NCBI RefSeq assembly: GCF_000455605.1
Contig: NC_017025.1
Span: forward strand, 1,922,001 to 1,986,000
Length of the DNA: 64,000 nucleotides
Reading direction: 5' to 3'
Origin: Flavobacterium indicum GPTSA100-9 = DSM 17447
Lineage (GTDB): Bacteria > Bacteroidota > Bacteroidia > Flavobacteriales > Flavobacteriaceae
The translations under genes were made by a program, and so were the position numbers. A model generated the notes under the pieces. It saw nothing but the letters and a program-made list of their open reading frames with translations. It did no database searches and was not told the origin of the DNA. This document shows positions 25,162-34,335 of the stretch, piece after piece (within the stretch, counting starts at the first letter, position 1; every line of letters begins with the position of its first letter).

Positions 25162-27036
25162 CTAACTCCCCAACAACTCCTCAGCCGTATCCAACTCTAC
25201 TTTCAAGTTATTGATAATAAAATCTTGTCGGTCTGGGGTATTTTTACCCATATAGAATTCTAATAATTTTTCAATCGACATCGCTTTATCTAACATCACA
25301 GGATCTAAACGAATATCTTGACCAATAAAATGCTTGAACTCATCGGGTGAAATTTCTCCCAATCCTTTGAATCGTGTAATTTCTGGTTTTGGCTTTAACT
25401 TTTCAATCGCATTTATACGTTCTTCATCTGAATAACAATAAATGGTCTCTTTCTTATTACGTACACGGAATAAAGGCGTTTGTAATATATACAAATGTCC
25501 TTCTTTGATTAATTCTGGGAAAAACTGCAAGAAAAACGTAATCAACAACAAACGAATGTGCATCCCGTCGACATCGGCATCGGTAGCAATTACAATGTTG
25601 TTGTATCTTAAGTTTTCGTAATCTTCTTCAATATCTAAAGCCGCTTGTAATAAGTTGAATTCTTCGTTTTCATACACAATTTTCTTAGTCATACCGTATG
25701 AATTCAAGGGTTTACCACGTAGAGAGAAAACCGCTTGCGTATTGACATCACGTGATTTCGTAATAGAACCAGATGCCGAATCTCCTTCGGTAATAAATAG
25801 TGTACTTTCTAAATACCTTGGATTCTTCACATCTGTTAAATGTACCCTACAATCGCGTAATTTTTTATTATGTAAACTGGCTTTTTTAGCACGCTCTTTC
25901 GCTAATTTTCGAATACCCGACAATTCCTTACGCTCACGTTCAGCTTGTAAAATTTTACGAAGCAATTGGTCAGCAATTTCCGGATTTTTATGCAAGAAAT
26001 TGTCCAACTTCGTTTTGATAAAATCATTTACAAACGTACGAACAGATGGTCCCTTAGGCCCCATATCCGTTGAACCTAGTTTTGTTTTAGTTTGCGATTC
26101 AAAAACGGGTTCTTCAACTTTAACAGCAATTGCCGCTACAATTGATTTTCGTATATCTGACGCTTCAAAATTTTTATTATAAAATTCTTTTAAAGTACGT
26201 ACCACCCCTTCACGAAAAGCACCTAAATGCGTACCCCCTTGCGTCGTGTTTTGTCCGTTTACAAAAGAATAGTATTCTTCTGAATATTGTGATTTACTGT
26301 GTGTTAAAGCAATTTCAATATCATCGCCTTCCAAATGAATTACTGGATACACCATATCTTCAGCAGTGATATTGTCTTCCAACAAATCTTTTAATCCAAA
26401 CTCAGAATAAAACTTATCGCCATTGTAATACAAGGTTAGTCCTCTATTCAAATAGGTATAATTACGAAGCATTTTCTCTACATACTCATTTCGGTATTTG
26501 TAGTTTTTAAAAATGGTTTCGTCGGCAATAAAAGAAACTTTTGTACCTCTTCGTTTAGTTGTTTCTACTAAATCTTCTTCAAGTGTTAAAACCCCTGCCG
26601 AAAATTCAGCTGCTTTTTGTTGGTTATCTCGAACCGATTCTACTCGGAAATAATTAGAAAGTGCATTAACTGCCTTGGTACCTACACCATTTAATCCGAT
26701 TGATTTTTTAAAAGCTTTGGAGTCGTATTTACCACCGGTATTCATTTTAGAAACAACATCAACCACTTTTCCTAATGGAATACCACGACCATAATCGCGT
26801 ACAGTCACTAATCGGTCTTTGATAGTCACTTCAATGGTTTTACCTGCCCCCATAGCAAACTCATCGATACAGTTATCGATAACTTCTTTGACTAAGATAT
26901 AAATACCATCATCAGGAGTGGAACCGTCACCTAATTTTCCAATGTACATACCCGGACGAATTCGGATGTGTTCTTGCCAATCAAGCGATCGAATATTATC
27001 TTCGGTGTATTGATTTGGATTCAATTCTTCTAACAT
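25162..27036 (-). CDS. parE: DNA topoisomerase IV subunit B
   Basis: The 624-residue protein has a GHKL ATPase domain ([34 protein letters not shown]), a transducer domain and a TOPRIM domain with [11 protein letters not shown] and [10 protein letters not shown]. It hydrolyses ATP to drive strand passage by topoisomerase IV. It differs from the other B subunit in the window (gyrB at 41337) and pairs with parC directly downstream. The frame opens at GTG (27042); the ATG at 27036 is preferred. Confidence 0.94.
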   Translation of the reverse strand: MLEELNPNQYTEDNIRSLDWQEHIRIRPGMYIGKLGDGSTPDDGIYILVKEVIDNCIDEFAMGAGKTIEVTIKDRLVTVRDYGRGIPLGKVVDVVSKMNTGGKYDSKAFKKSIGLNGVGTKAVNALSNYFRVESVRDNQQKAAEFSAGVLTLEEDLVETTKRRGTKVSFIADETIFKNYKYRNEYVEKMLRNYTYLNRGLTLYYNGDKFYSEFGLKDLLEDNITAEDMVYPVIHLEGDDIEIALTHSKSQYSEEYYSFVNGQNTTQGGTHLGAFREGVVRTLKEFYNKNFEASDIRKSIVAAIAVKVEEPVFESQTKTKLGSTDMGPKGPSVRTFVNDFIKTKLDNFLHKNPEIADQLLRKILQAERERKELSGIRKLAKERAKKASLHNKKLRDCRVHLTDVKNPRYLESTLFITEGDSASGSITKSRDVNTQAVFSLRGKPLNSYGMTKKIVYENEEFNLLQAALDIEEDYENLRYNNIVIATDADVDGMHIRLLLITFFLQFFPELIKEGHLYILQTPLFRVRNKKETIYCYSDEERINAIEKLKPKPEITRFKGLGEISPDEFKHFIGQDIRLDPVMLDKAMSIEKLLEFYMGKNTPDRQDFIINNLKVELDTAEELLGS

Positions 27037-27163
27037 AGACACAAATATGGATAATGTGCTAATATAAGTGAATTGCCCAAATTTTAAAAGCGGTTTACAA
27101 AGAAGTTTTGAACATTTTCTACTAGTGAAAAGTGAATAGTATTTAGTGATTAGCTTTTATTTT

Positions 27164-27243
27164 GACTTTCGACTTTCGACTTTCGACTTTCGACTTTTGA
27201 CTTTTGACTTTTGACTTTTGACTTTCGACTTTTGACTTTCGAC
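27164..27243. repeat. 7-bp tandem repeat array (GACTTTY)n
   Basis: Eleven full copies of GACTTTC or GACTTTT run without interruption from 27164 to 27240, followed by GAC to 27243. Copies alternate in blocks: four C-type, four T-type, then C, T, C. The last base is the first base of the stop codon (minus strand TAG, 27245-27243) of the DUF2459 gene. The array lies between that gene and parE. Confidence 0.97.
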
Positions 27244-27929
27244 TAATTTTTATAATGCCTAAAAATTCCTGTATCTGAAATGGTCCAAAGTGCAGCCTTT
27301 TGATTCGCCGCTTTTAACGCCTGATTCGCCCATGTATTACACGTATAAAACAAGGAATAACTTCCTTTTGCTTCATAAAACGCATCATTATTTCCATAGA
27401 CCGCTTTAGTATCAATTTTCGTTACATTTCCGTTGTTTAATTGAAAAGAATTATTAATAAATACAATCAGCTTTTTATATTCAATTGAATCAATAGTTAT
27501 TTTTTTACAATCGATGCCTTCTTTCAAACTTTTATAAAATGTTATATGCAAGGCACTTGAACTCAAACCTGTTGCAGCATTTAAGGCAGTGCTTACTTTT
27601 AAGTCGGACCAAGTGGGAGTTTCTAAATAAAATCCTCTATCGCCCCAACCAATTGCCATAAATTGAGCTGTGGAATCTTTTGCTTTAGTATCGGTAAACT
27701 TGACTTGTTTTGACCAATTGAAATACTCATTTTTTACAGGTAAAACAATATCGGTATGAACACCATTGGTTAGTAAGTAAATTTCAATTTTTTGGGCCGG
27801 AATTAACGTTCTAGAATCATATGAATTTACAGGGATAAAAGAAAGCAATGTGACTACTATTCCATACATCAATAAAGCGAGAAGGAATAAACCAACATAT
27901 TTTACTGTTTTAATAACAATCTTTTTCAT
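27243..27929 (-). CDS. DUF2459 / TIGR02117 family protein
   Basis: This 228-residue protein has one N-terminal membrane helix (about 8-30) and a domain matching TIGR02117/DUF2459: LTNGVHTDIVLPV, AIGWGDRGFYLETPTW, and a C-terminal YTCNTWANQALKAAN with a cysteine followed by NTW, as in a cysteine-peptidase-like fold. Function is unknown. The start shares a base with the stop of the upstream lipoprotein gene, so the two are coupled. The stop codon lies at the edge of the 7-bp repeat array. Confidence 0.87.
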   Translation of the reverse strand: MKKIVIKTVKYVGLFLLALLMYGIVVTLLSFIPVNSYDSRTLIPAQKIEIYLLTNGVHTDIVLPVKNEYFNWSKQVKFTDTKAKDSTAQFMAIGWGDRGFYLETPTWSDLKVSTALNAATGLSSSALHITFYKSLKEGIDCKKITIDSIEYKKLIVFINNSFQLNNGNVTKIDTKAVYGNNDAFYEAKGSYSLFYTCNTWANQALKAANQKAALWTISDTGIFRHYKN

Positions 27930-28588
27930 TATTTAAAAAAACTAGTTTCAAATTCCCAACCTTCTTGTCTTAATAACCTTCTAAAATCACCTCTTGAAAA
28001 CGTTAATACTACATTGGTGGTATCGCCATTTTCTTTAATAATAGTTGGATTAGTCTTTAATTTTGACTTTAAATAATTATAATCTTTTTTAGTTCCTAAT
28101 TGAATGTATTTCCCTTTTAAACCTTTAAAATTAATACAAGAAACTTGCACCCCATTTTCTTGTTCTTTATTCAGAATTATACTTTGCTTAAATAATTTTG
28201 CGACTTCGCCTTCATCAAAGGAAAAAATTGTATCTAAATTGGCCATTTCCCAACAAATTGTATCACCTTTAAATCGGACGTCATACAATTTGCCTGTTTC
28301 TTTATCCAATACTTTATTTCCTTTCAACTCAGCTGTTTTAATAGAATCCAATTCTTTTTTGGTCATTTCTAATGAATCAATATCTTTTAAAATGATGTAT
28401 TTTGATTGAATCATTATTTTATGTGTAGCATCAAAACTGTATTCACCAATATATTTTTGTGGAAAATGAGTAATCTCATCTACATCAGCGGGTTGGGCTT
28501 CTGAAAACAAAATAAAACTATCATTCAATTGATGAGATTCACAAGAAAGTAGAGATGTTGCAACGAGAAATAACACTATTTTTTTCAT
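27929..28588 (-). CDS. Lipoprotein of unknown function
   Basis: The 219-residue protein begins with a lipoprotein signal (MKKIVLFLVATSLLSC; lipidated Cys16). The mature part is hydrophilic with mixed structure, and no family was recognised. Its stop overlaps the start of the DUF2459 gene by one base. It lies downstream of ychF, but the strong terminator at 28644-28670 separates them. Confidence 0.75.
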   Translation of the reverse strand: MKKIVLFLVATSLLSCESHQLNDSFILFSEAQPADVDEITHFPQKYIGEYSFDATHKIMIQSKYIILKDIDSLEMTKKELDSIKTAELKGNKVLDKETGKLYDVRFKGDTICWEMANLDTIFSFDEGEVAKLFKQSIILNKEQENGVQVSCINFKGLKGKYIQLGTKKDYNYLKSKLKTNPTIIKENGDTTNVVLTFSRGDFRRLLRQEGWEFETSFFK

Positions 28589-28643
28589 ACGTTTAAAAAT
28601 TAAGTTGATTGGTTTAAGAAAGTACTAACAAAACGTATGCCAC

Positions 28644-28670
28644 AAAAAAACCGTTGAAAATTTCAACGGT
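28644..28670 (-). terminator. Terminator of ychF
   Basis: ACCGTTGAAA (28650-28659) and TTTCAACGGT (28661-28670) form an inverted repeat. On the minus strand the stem is followed by a T run (28649-28644). Confidence 0.85.
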
Positions 28671-28700
28671 CTTAAAATAAATTTTTATTAAAATATTTTA

Positions 28701-29795
28701 TTATACATTAAAACGGAAGTGCATTACATCGCCATCTTTAACAATATATTCTTTTCCTTCTACTCTTAGTTTCCCGGCTTCTTTAACTTTTGCTTCTGAA
28801 CCGAAGGCAACATAATCTTCATAAGCAATTACTTCAGCACGAATAAAACCTTTTTCAAAATCTGTATGAATTACACCGGCTGCTTTTGGAGCTGTATCGC
28901 CCACTTTAATAGTCCACGCACGAACTTCTTTAACACCAGCTGTAAAATAGGTTTGTAAATTCAATAATTTATAAGCCGCACGAATTAAAACCGCCGAACC
29001 TGGTTCTGTTAGTCCTAAGTCTTCTAAGAACACTTGACGTTCTTCATAACTTTCTAATTCATTAATATCTGCTTCAGCACCAACTGAAAGTACAATTACT
29101 TCCGCTTGTTCATCTTTTACTAACTCACGTACTTGGTCTACATATTTGTTTCCATTTACTGCAGAAGCTTCGTCTACATTACAAACATATAATACTGGTT
29201 TAGCAGTAATTAATTGGAAACCTGCAAACAATTCTTCTTCCTCATTAGACTGAGGCACTACTGTACGAGCCGATTTAGCTTGCATTAAAGCATCCTTAAT
29301 TCTATCTAATAACGCTTTTTCAATTTGCGCTTCTTTGTTACCTGTTTTAGCTGCTTTATTAACTTTTTCTAAACGTTTTTCAACCGTTTCTAAGTCTTTT
29401 AATTGTAATTCGATATCAATAGTTTCTTTATCGCGAATCGGATTTACATTACCGTCTACGTGAACAATATTATCATTATCAAAACAACGTAAAACATGAA
29501 TAATGGCATTACATTCTCTAATATTTCCTAAGAATTGATTACCTAATCCTTCTCCTTTACTAGCTCCTTTAACTAAACCTGCAATATCAACAATATCAAC
29601 TGTTGCCATTTGAACTCTTTCTGGTTTAACTAATTCTTCTAACTTAACAATTCTTGGATCGGGTACATTTACTACACCAATGTTTGGTTCAATTGTACAA
29701 AAAGGAAAGTTAGCACTTTGTGCTTTGGCATTTGATAAACAATTAAATAAAGTTGATTTCCCAACATTTGGTAATCCTACAATTCCTGCTTTCAT
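28701..29795 (-). CDS. ychF: Redox-regulated ATPase YchF
   Basis: The 364-residue protein is an Obg-like P-loop protein. The P loop is GLPNVGKST near the N-terminus, the DIAGLVKGASKGEGLGNQFL segment follows, and the base-recognition motif is NVDE (in YVCNVDEAS) rather than NKxD, which is why the family prefers ATP to GTP. A TGS domain forms the C-terminus. YchF/OLA1 associates with ribosomes and is linked to oxidative stress response. Its leader contains short AACAGTT repeats. Confidence 0.96.
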   Translation of the reverse strand: MKAGIVGLPNVGKSTLFNCLSNAKAQSANFPFCTIEPNIGVVNVPDPRIVKLEELVKPERVQMATVDIVDIAGLVKGASKGEGLGNQFLGNIRECNAIIHVLRCFDNDNIVHVDGNVNPIRDKETIDIELQLKDLETVEKRLEKVNKAAKTGNKEAQIEKALLDRIKDALMQAKSARTVVPQSNEEEELFAGFQLITAKPVLYVCNVDEASAVNGNKYVDQVRELVKDEQAEVIVLSVGAEADINELESYEERQVFLEDLGLTEPGSAVLIRAAYKLLNLQTYFTAGVKEVRAWTIKVGDTAPKAAGVIHTDFEKGFIRAEVIAYEDYVAFGSEAKVKEAGKLRVEGKEYIVKDGDVMHFRFNV

Positions 29796-29807
29796 GTTAT
29801 AATAAGT

Positions 29808-29837
29808 TTACAGTTAACAGTTTAAAGTTAACAGTTG
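29808..29837. repeat. AACAGTT repeats in the ychF leader
   Basis: CAGTTAACAGTT and, after TTAAAG, TTAACAGTT lie between the predicted ychF promoter (29862-29869) and its ATG (29795). The pattern resembles the parE-parC spacer. Confidence 0.6.
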
Positions 29838-29861
29838 CTATTTTTTAAAATTTTAAGTGTG

Positions 29862-29869
29862 CAAATATA
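29862..29869 (-). promoter_or_regulatory. -7 box of ychF
   Basis: TATATTTG on the minus strand fits TAnnTTTG, 67 bases before the ATG. No -33 TTG was found at the usual distance. Confidence 0.5.
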
Positions 29870-29970
29870 ATCTATTAATTAATAGTAAAAAAACATCCTT
29901 TCTTATTAAAGTATGTAAATTCTAGTAATCTTTCAAATAATCATGTAACATCCCTCCTATTCTTGCGCTA

Positions 29971-29978
29971 TAACTTTG
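29971..29978 (+). promoter_or_regulatory. -7 box (TAACTTTG) before the secreted protein gene
   Basis: TAACTTTG fits TAnnTTTG and ends 26 bases before the ATG at 30005. A -33 element was not found. Confidence 0.5.
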
Positions 29979-30004
29979 TAGTATCAAATTAAAAATAAAA
30001 AATT

Positions 30005-30541
30005 ATGAAAAGATTTAGTAGCATAGCTTGTATCTTATTAACGACAACAATAGGATTAGCGCAGAATCAAAATGTTCAAAAGGAAACCTTAGTTACAACA
30101 ACTACTATTAAAGATTCTAAAGGGGAACAAAAAATTGTAAAAACCGAAAAAATTAAGGAAATTCAAAAAGTAGCTATTGGAGAAGAAAAACCGGGTACAA
30201 AAAATATTCCGCAAGTTGAAGCACCAATAGATGTAACCAAAACCACTCAAGTGGCCATTAATGGTACTGTTAGAACTGTTGATGTTAAACACGCAACGCA
30301 TTACACCTCCAATGGAGTGAAATATGAATTGGAAAGTGACGACTTAGGGTATTCGGTGATTATTCCTAATAACAAAAAAAGAGCTTTATTAAGAAGAACC
30401 TCTAATGATAATTATATTTATTCGAATAAAAATAAAATTGCGGTTGCACATTTTGATGCCGAAGGAAATTTAATTTTAGAAACCTACGATGAAAAAACAG
30501 ATCGCATTAAAACTGAAAAATTGGAATTAGTCAAAAACTAA
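30005..30541 (+). CDS. Secreted protein of unknown function
   Basis: The 178-residue protein has a signal peptide (MKRFSSIACILLTTTIGLAQ) and a lysine- and threonine-rich first part (VTTTTIKDSKGEQKIVKTEK). The second half holds repeating strands such as HYTSNGVKYELESDDLGYSV and SNKNKIAVAHFDAEGNLILE. No family was recognised; it may be a periplasmic beta-rich protein. It is a single gene with a -7 box and a strong terminator. Confidence 0.75.
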   Translation: MKRFSSIACILLTTTIGLAQNQNVQKETLVTTTTIKDSKGEQKIVKTEKIKEIQKVAIGEEKPGTKNIPQVEAPIDVTKTTQVAINGTVRTVDVKHATHYTSNGVKYELESDDLGYSVIIPNNKKRALLRRTSNDNYIYSNKNKIAVAHFDAEGNLILETYDEKTDRIKTEKLELVKN

Positions 30542-30553
30542 ATGATATGTAAA

Positions 30554-30587
30554 AAAAAAAGTCCGAGAAAATTCTCGGACTTTTTTT
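30554..30587. terminator. Bidirectional terminator
   Basis: GTCCGAGAA (30561-30569) pairs with TTCTCGGAC (30572-30580), flanked by an A run on the left and a T run on the right. It serves both the secreted protein gene and the convergent ferredoxin gene. Confidence 0.9.
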
Positions 30588-30936
30588 ATTCATTATGTAA
30601 AAACGACTGTCGGTTTAAAAGAGTCTCTTCACTTTCCACATGGTCCTCATCAGGCACACAACAATCCACTGGACAAACCGCTGCACATTGTGGCTCTTCA
30701 TGGAAGCCTTTACATTCAGTACATTTTCCTGGAACAATATAATATACATCATCAGAATAAGGAGTCTGTGCTGCATCAGAATCAACTTCAGTACCATCTG
30801 GTAGTATCACTTTTCCTGATAATTTTGTTCCATCTTTCCATCTCCAATCATCAGCTCCTTCATAAATTGCTGTATTCGGACACTCTGGTTCACATGCACC
30901 ACAATTGATGCATTCGTCTGTTATCTTTATTGCCAT
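30586..30936 (-). CDS. 2[4Fe-4S] ferredoxin (YfhL type)
   Basis: The 116-residue protein has two cluster motifs. The first is [12 protein letters not shown]; the second is [18 protein letters not shown] with the long spacing typical of YfhL-type ferredoxins. About 45 residues separate them, including a WRWKDG segment. It transfers electrons at low potential. The frame is open further upstream from GTG or TTG-type codons but crosses the promoter; ATG 30936 gives the family start [13 protein letters not shown]. It is divergent from the LuxC-like acyl-CoA reductase. Confidence 0.95.
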   Translation of the reverse strand: MAIKITDECINCGACEPECPNTAIYEGADDWRWKDGTKLSGKVILPDGTEVDSDAAQTPYSDDVYYIVPGKCTECKGFHEEPQCAAVCPVDCCVPDEDHVESEETLLNRQSFLHNE

Positions 30937-31004
30937 ATTGATTAACTTAAAATTTTGAATTTGGAAAACAAAACCTATTTTCTGTATATTCCAAATAATA
31001 TAAT

Positions 31005-31012
31005 TAATTTTG
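31005..31012 (+). promoter_or_regulatory. -7 box (TAATTTTG) before the acyl-CoA reductase gene
   Basis: TAATTTTG fits TAnnTTTG and ends 43 bases before the ATG at 31056. It lies only 5 bases from the opposite-facing -7 box of the ferredoxin gene, so the two promoters overlap. Confidence 0.45.
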
Positions 31013-31017
31013 CGGCA

Positions 31018-31048
31018 CAAAAATACAACGTAAACCCATTAAAAACAA
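31018..31048 (-). promoter_or_regulatory. Promoter of the ferredoxin gene
   Basis: On the minus strand TTG (31048-31046) is followed after 20 bases by TATTTTTG (31025-31018). The ferredoxin ATG lies 81 bases beyond. Confidence 0.72.
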
Positions 31049-31055
31049 GTTACAA

Positions 31056-32117
31056 ATGTTACAAATCGAAATAAAAAATTGTTTTGTTGAATTAGGTCAT
31101 TTTTTAAGTCAATTTAATGAGAATAAGACCATTAAAAAAGAGGCAATCAAAAACAATGATTCTTTTTTCGAAAAATTTAATGATTTAATTCAATTATCAC
31201 AATCACACAACAATTGGTTTACACCAGAAAATGTATTTTTTGCTATTCAATCTTGGACTGAAGCACTTACTGATGAAAATTTATCAACTTGGTTAAGTAA
31301 CTATACTTTCGAAAATACAGCTCCCAAAAAAATCGGACTTGTTTTAGCTGGTAATATCCCTTTAGTAGGGTTTCATGATTTCTTAAGTGTAGTAATTACT
31401 GGTAATCATGCTTTGATAAAAACTTCATCAAACGACCAACATCTTATTAAATTTTTAGCGAAATACTTAATTGCTTTAGATAATAGATTAGAGGACAGAA
31501 TTACTTTTGTTGAAGGAAAATTAGAAGGTTTTGATGCAGTAATAGCAACCGGAAGTAATAATACAGCTCGTTATTTTGAGTATTATTTTGGTTCTAAACC
31601 AAATATAATTAGAAAAAACAGAAATTCGGTTGCCGTTTTAACCGGAAATGAATCGCAAAAAGAACTAGAAGCATTAGGTGATGACATTTTTAGATACTTT
31701 GGTTTAGGTTGTAGAAATGTTTCCAAACTATTTGTTCCAAAAAACTACAATTTCGAGGCTTTTTTCAAAGGCATGTTTGTTCATAAAGACATCATTGAAT
31801 ATGAAAAATACGCCAATAATTACGACTATAACAAAGCCGTATATTTAATGAGTCTCTTTCAAATTTTAGATAATGGTTTTATGACTATTAAAGAAGATAC
31901 AAGTTATGCTTCGCCAATTTCTTCTGTATTTTATGAATATTATGATTCTATAGAAGATGTGAAATCAAAATTAGAAGCAGATAAAGAACTAATTCAATGT
32001 GTAGTTAGTAATGGTGTTATTGAACATTCATTCCCTTTTGGTCAAGCGCAGCATCCTAAACTTTGGGATTATGCTGACAATATTGACACTTTACATTTTT
32101 TAAATAATTTGCAGTAA
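31056..32117 (+). CDS. LuxC-like acyl-CoA reductase
   Basis: The 353-residue protein belongs to the LuxC/aldehyde dehydrogenase-like superfamily. Visible elements are GLVLAGNIPLVGFHDFLSV, NHALIKTSS, the nucleotide-binding VIATGSNNTARYFEYYFG and the probable catalytic cysteine in FGLGCRNVSKLFVP. LuxC enzymes reduce activated fatty acids to aldehydes with NADPH. No LuxD or LuxE partner is present, so luminescence is not indicated. It is divergent from the ferredoxin and is followed by serC after 121 bases. Confidence 0.85.
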   Translation: MLQIEIKNCFVELGHFLSQFNENKTIKKEAIKNNDSFFEKFNDLIQLSQSHNNWFTPENVFFAIQSWTEALTDENLSTWLSNYTFENTAPKKIGLVLAGNIPLVGFHDFLSVVITGNHALIKTSSNDQHLIKFLAKYLIALDNRLEDRITFVEGKLEGFDAVIATGSNNTARYFEYYFGSKPNIIRKNRNSVAVLTGNESQKELEALGDDIFRYFGLGCRNVSKLFVPKNYNFEAFFKGMFVHKDIIEYEKYANNYDYNKAVYLMSLFQILDNGFMTIKEDTSYASPISSVFYEYYDSIEDVKSKLEADKELIQCVVSNGVIEHSFPFGQAQHPKLWDYADNIDTLHFLNNLQ

Positions 32118-32238
32118 TTTTCTAAAACGAAAACGATTTCGTTAATAAACTACCGCATTTTTAGCCTCTATTGATCGGTTGTATTGTTAAGTTATTGCGA
32201 AATTTGCAATCATTAAAACACAACTTAACAATTAAAAA

Positions 32239-33315
32239 ATGAAAAAACACAATTACAGTGCTGGTCCATGTATTTTACCGCAAGAAGTTTTTGAAAAATC
32301 GGCACAAGCTATTTTAGATTTTAATCAATCTGGATTATCTATTTTAGAAATTTCTCACCGCAGTAAAGATTTTGTTGCAGTCATGGAAGAAGCCCGAGCT
32401 TTAGTACTTGAGCTACTAGGATTAGAAGGAAAAGGATACCAAGCCTTATTTCTACATGGCGGTGCAAGTTTAGAATTCTTAATGGTGCCCTATAATTTAA
32501 TGAAAGTTAACGGAAAAGCGGCCTATTTAGATACGGGTACTTGGGCAAGTGGTGCAATAAAAGAAGCCAAACACTTTGGTGAAACTTTAGTTGTTGCTTC
32601 TTCCAAAAGTGAAAATTACAATCATATTCCAAAAGAATATACTATTCCTTCTGATGCCGATTACTTCCATTGCACCAGTAATAATACCATTTTTGGAACT
32701 CAAATGAAAAGCTTTCCAACAACAAAAATCCCAATGATATGCGACATGAGTTCTGATATTTTTTCGAGAGTATTAGATTTTACTCAGTTTGATTTAATCT
32801 ATGCTGGAGCTCAGAAAAATATGGGTCCCGCTGGCGCTACTTTAGTTGTTGTTAAAGAAGATATTTTAGGTAAAACCGGTCGTGACATTCCCAACATGTT
32901 GAACTATCAACAACACATTGATAAAGAAAGCATGTACAATACACCACCTGTATTCCCTATTTATGTTTCATTATTAACTTTACAATGGTTAAAAAATTTA
33001 GGTGGAATAGCAGCTATTGAGAAAATTAACAATCAGAAAGCAACTTTGCTCTATTCTGAAATTGACCGAAACCCTTATTTTAAAGGAACAGCAGCTGTTG
33101 AAGACAGAAGTAACATGAATGCTACTTTTTTATTAGTTGATGAAACACATAAAGATGTTTTTGATGCGATGTGGAAAGAAGCAGGTATTTCAGGATTAAA
33201 CGGACATCGTTCTGTTGGAGGCTATAGAGCTTCAATGTATAATGCCTTACCTCTAGAAAGTGTACAAGTTTTAGTAGACGTGATGCAGGCATTCGAACAA
33301 AAAATGAATTCTTAA
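32239..33315 (+). CDS. serC: Phosphoserine aminotransferase
   Basis: The 358-residue protein is a class V/IV fold-type I aminotransferase beginning KKHNYSAGPCILPQEVFE, the SerC hallmark. The PLP lysine lies in YAGAQKNMGPAG. The C-terminal part has GHRSVGGYRASMYNALPLESV, binding substrate phosphate. It converts 3-phosphohydroxypyruvate and glutamate to phosphoserine. SerA follows 21 bases later, so the first two steps of serine synthesis are together; serB is not here. Confidence 0.96.
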   Translation: MKKHNYSAGPCILPQEVFEKSAQAILDFNQSGLSILEISHRSKDFVAVMEEARALVLELLGLEGKGYQALFLHGGASLEFLMVPYNLMKVNGKAAYLDTGTWASGAIKEAKHFGETLVVASSKSENYNHIPKEYTIPSDADYFHCTSNNTIFGTQMKSFPTTKIPMICDMSSDIFSRVLDFTQFDLIYAGAQKNMGPAGATLVVVKEDILGKTGRDIPNMLNYQQHIDKESMYNTPPVFPIYVSLLTLQWLKNLGGIAAIEKINNQKATLLYSEIDRNPYFKGTAAVEDRSNMNATFLLVDETHKDVFDAMWKEAGISGLNGHRSVGGYRASMYNALPLESVQVLVDVMQAFEQKMNS

Positions 33316-33336
33316 AATTGATAAAAAAACATAAAA

Positions 33337-34290
33337 ATGAAAGTATTAGCAAATGATGGTATTTCTAAAAGCGGTATAAAGGCTTTAGAAAAAGGAGGTT
33401 TTGAAGTAATCACAACTAAAGTAGCACAAGAGCAAGTTGCTAATTTTATTAATGCACATGATGTAAAAGTACTACTAGTACGAAGTGCTACAAAAGTAAG
33501 AAAAGATATCATAGATGCTTGTCCGGGTTTAAAAATCATTGGTCGAGGTGGTGTTGGAATGGACAATATTGATGTGGATTATGCTCGTAGTAAAAATATT
33601 CATGTAATTAATACGCCTGCCTCTTCTTCTGAAAGTGTAGCTGAATTAGTATTTGCGCATTTATTTTCTGGTGTCCGATTTTTATACGATTCCAACCGTG
33701 TAATGCCTTTGGAAGGTGATACACATTTTGATGCCTTAAAAAAATCGTATGCTAATGGAATTGAATTAAGAGGTAAAACTTTAGGAATCATTGGTTTTGG
33801 CCGAATTGGTCAAGCTGTAGCTAAAATGGCTTTAGGATTAGGAATGAAAGTAATTGCGGCCGATAGTTTTGTAAGTGAAGCGGTAATACGAGTAGATTTT
33901 TACAATGGCCAATTCATCAATGTGGATATTGTAACCGAACCCATGGAGGATGTATTGAAACATGCCGACTTCATAACGTTACATGTTCCTGCTCAAAAAG
34001 GTTATGTCATCGGAAGAGAAGAACTTAAACTCATGAAAGAGGGTGCAGCTATAATTAATTGTGCTCGAGGGGGTGTTATAGACGAAGTAGCTTTAATTGA
34101 AGCCTTAGATGAGGATAAAATTGCTTTTGCTGGATTAGATGTTTTTGAAAAAGAACCTACCCCAGAAATGCATTTATTAATGAATCCGAAAATTTCTTTA
34201 ACGCCTCATATTGGCGCAGCTACTCTTGAAGCCCAAGACAGAATTGGGACAGAATTAGCAGAACAAATTATCAGTTTATTAAAAAATTAA
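33337..34290 (+). CDS. serA: D-3-phosphoglycerate dehydrogenase, short form
   Basis: A 317-residue D-2-hydroxyacid dehydrogenase. The NAD-binding motif is GIIGFGRIGQAVAKM; the catalytic residues are Arg in NCARGGVIDE, Glu in FEKEPTP and His in LTPHIGAATLEA. It lacks the C-terminal ACT domain of long SerA forms, so serine feedback through ACT is not expected. The position behind serC supports the SerA assignment over other hydroxyacid dehydrogenases. Confidence 0.92.
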   Translation: MKVLANDGISKSGIKALEKGGFEVITTKVAQEQVANFINAHDVKVLLVRSATKVRKDIIDACPGLKIIGRGGVGMDNIDVDYARSKNIHVINTPASSSESVAELVFAHLFSGVRFLYDSNRVMPLEGDTHFDALKKSYANGIELRGKTLGIIGFGRIGQAVAKMALGLGMKVIAADSFVSEAVIRVDFYNGQFINVDIVTEPMEDVLKHADFITLHVPAQKGYVIGREELKLMKEGAAIINCARGGVIDEVALIEALDEDKIAFAGLDVFEKEPTPEMHLLMNPKISLTPHIGAATLEAQDRIGTELAEQIISLLKN

Positions 34291-34335
34291 TTACTTTTTT
34301 TGTACATTTATATCAATTATAAAAATTAAACACAT

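Noticed and set aside
25655..26182. Plus-strand frame of 175 codons opposite parE
   Set aside because: It mirrors the coding strand of ParE and shows no domain or start signal.
27164..27243. Possible CRISPR array
   Set aside because: The unit is 7 bp, copies touch each other, there are no spacers and no cas gene nearby. It is a simple tandem repeat.
30937..31020. Extension of the ferredoxin to a longer protein
   Set aside because: The extra 28 codons cross the region expected to be untranslated leader, and the family starts at MAIKITDEC.
32126..32143. Terminator between the acyl-CoA reductase and serC
   Set aside because: AACGAAA/TTTCGTT forms a 7-bp hairpin but no T run follows, so termination is doubtful.
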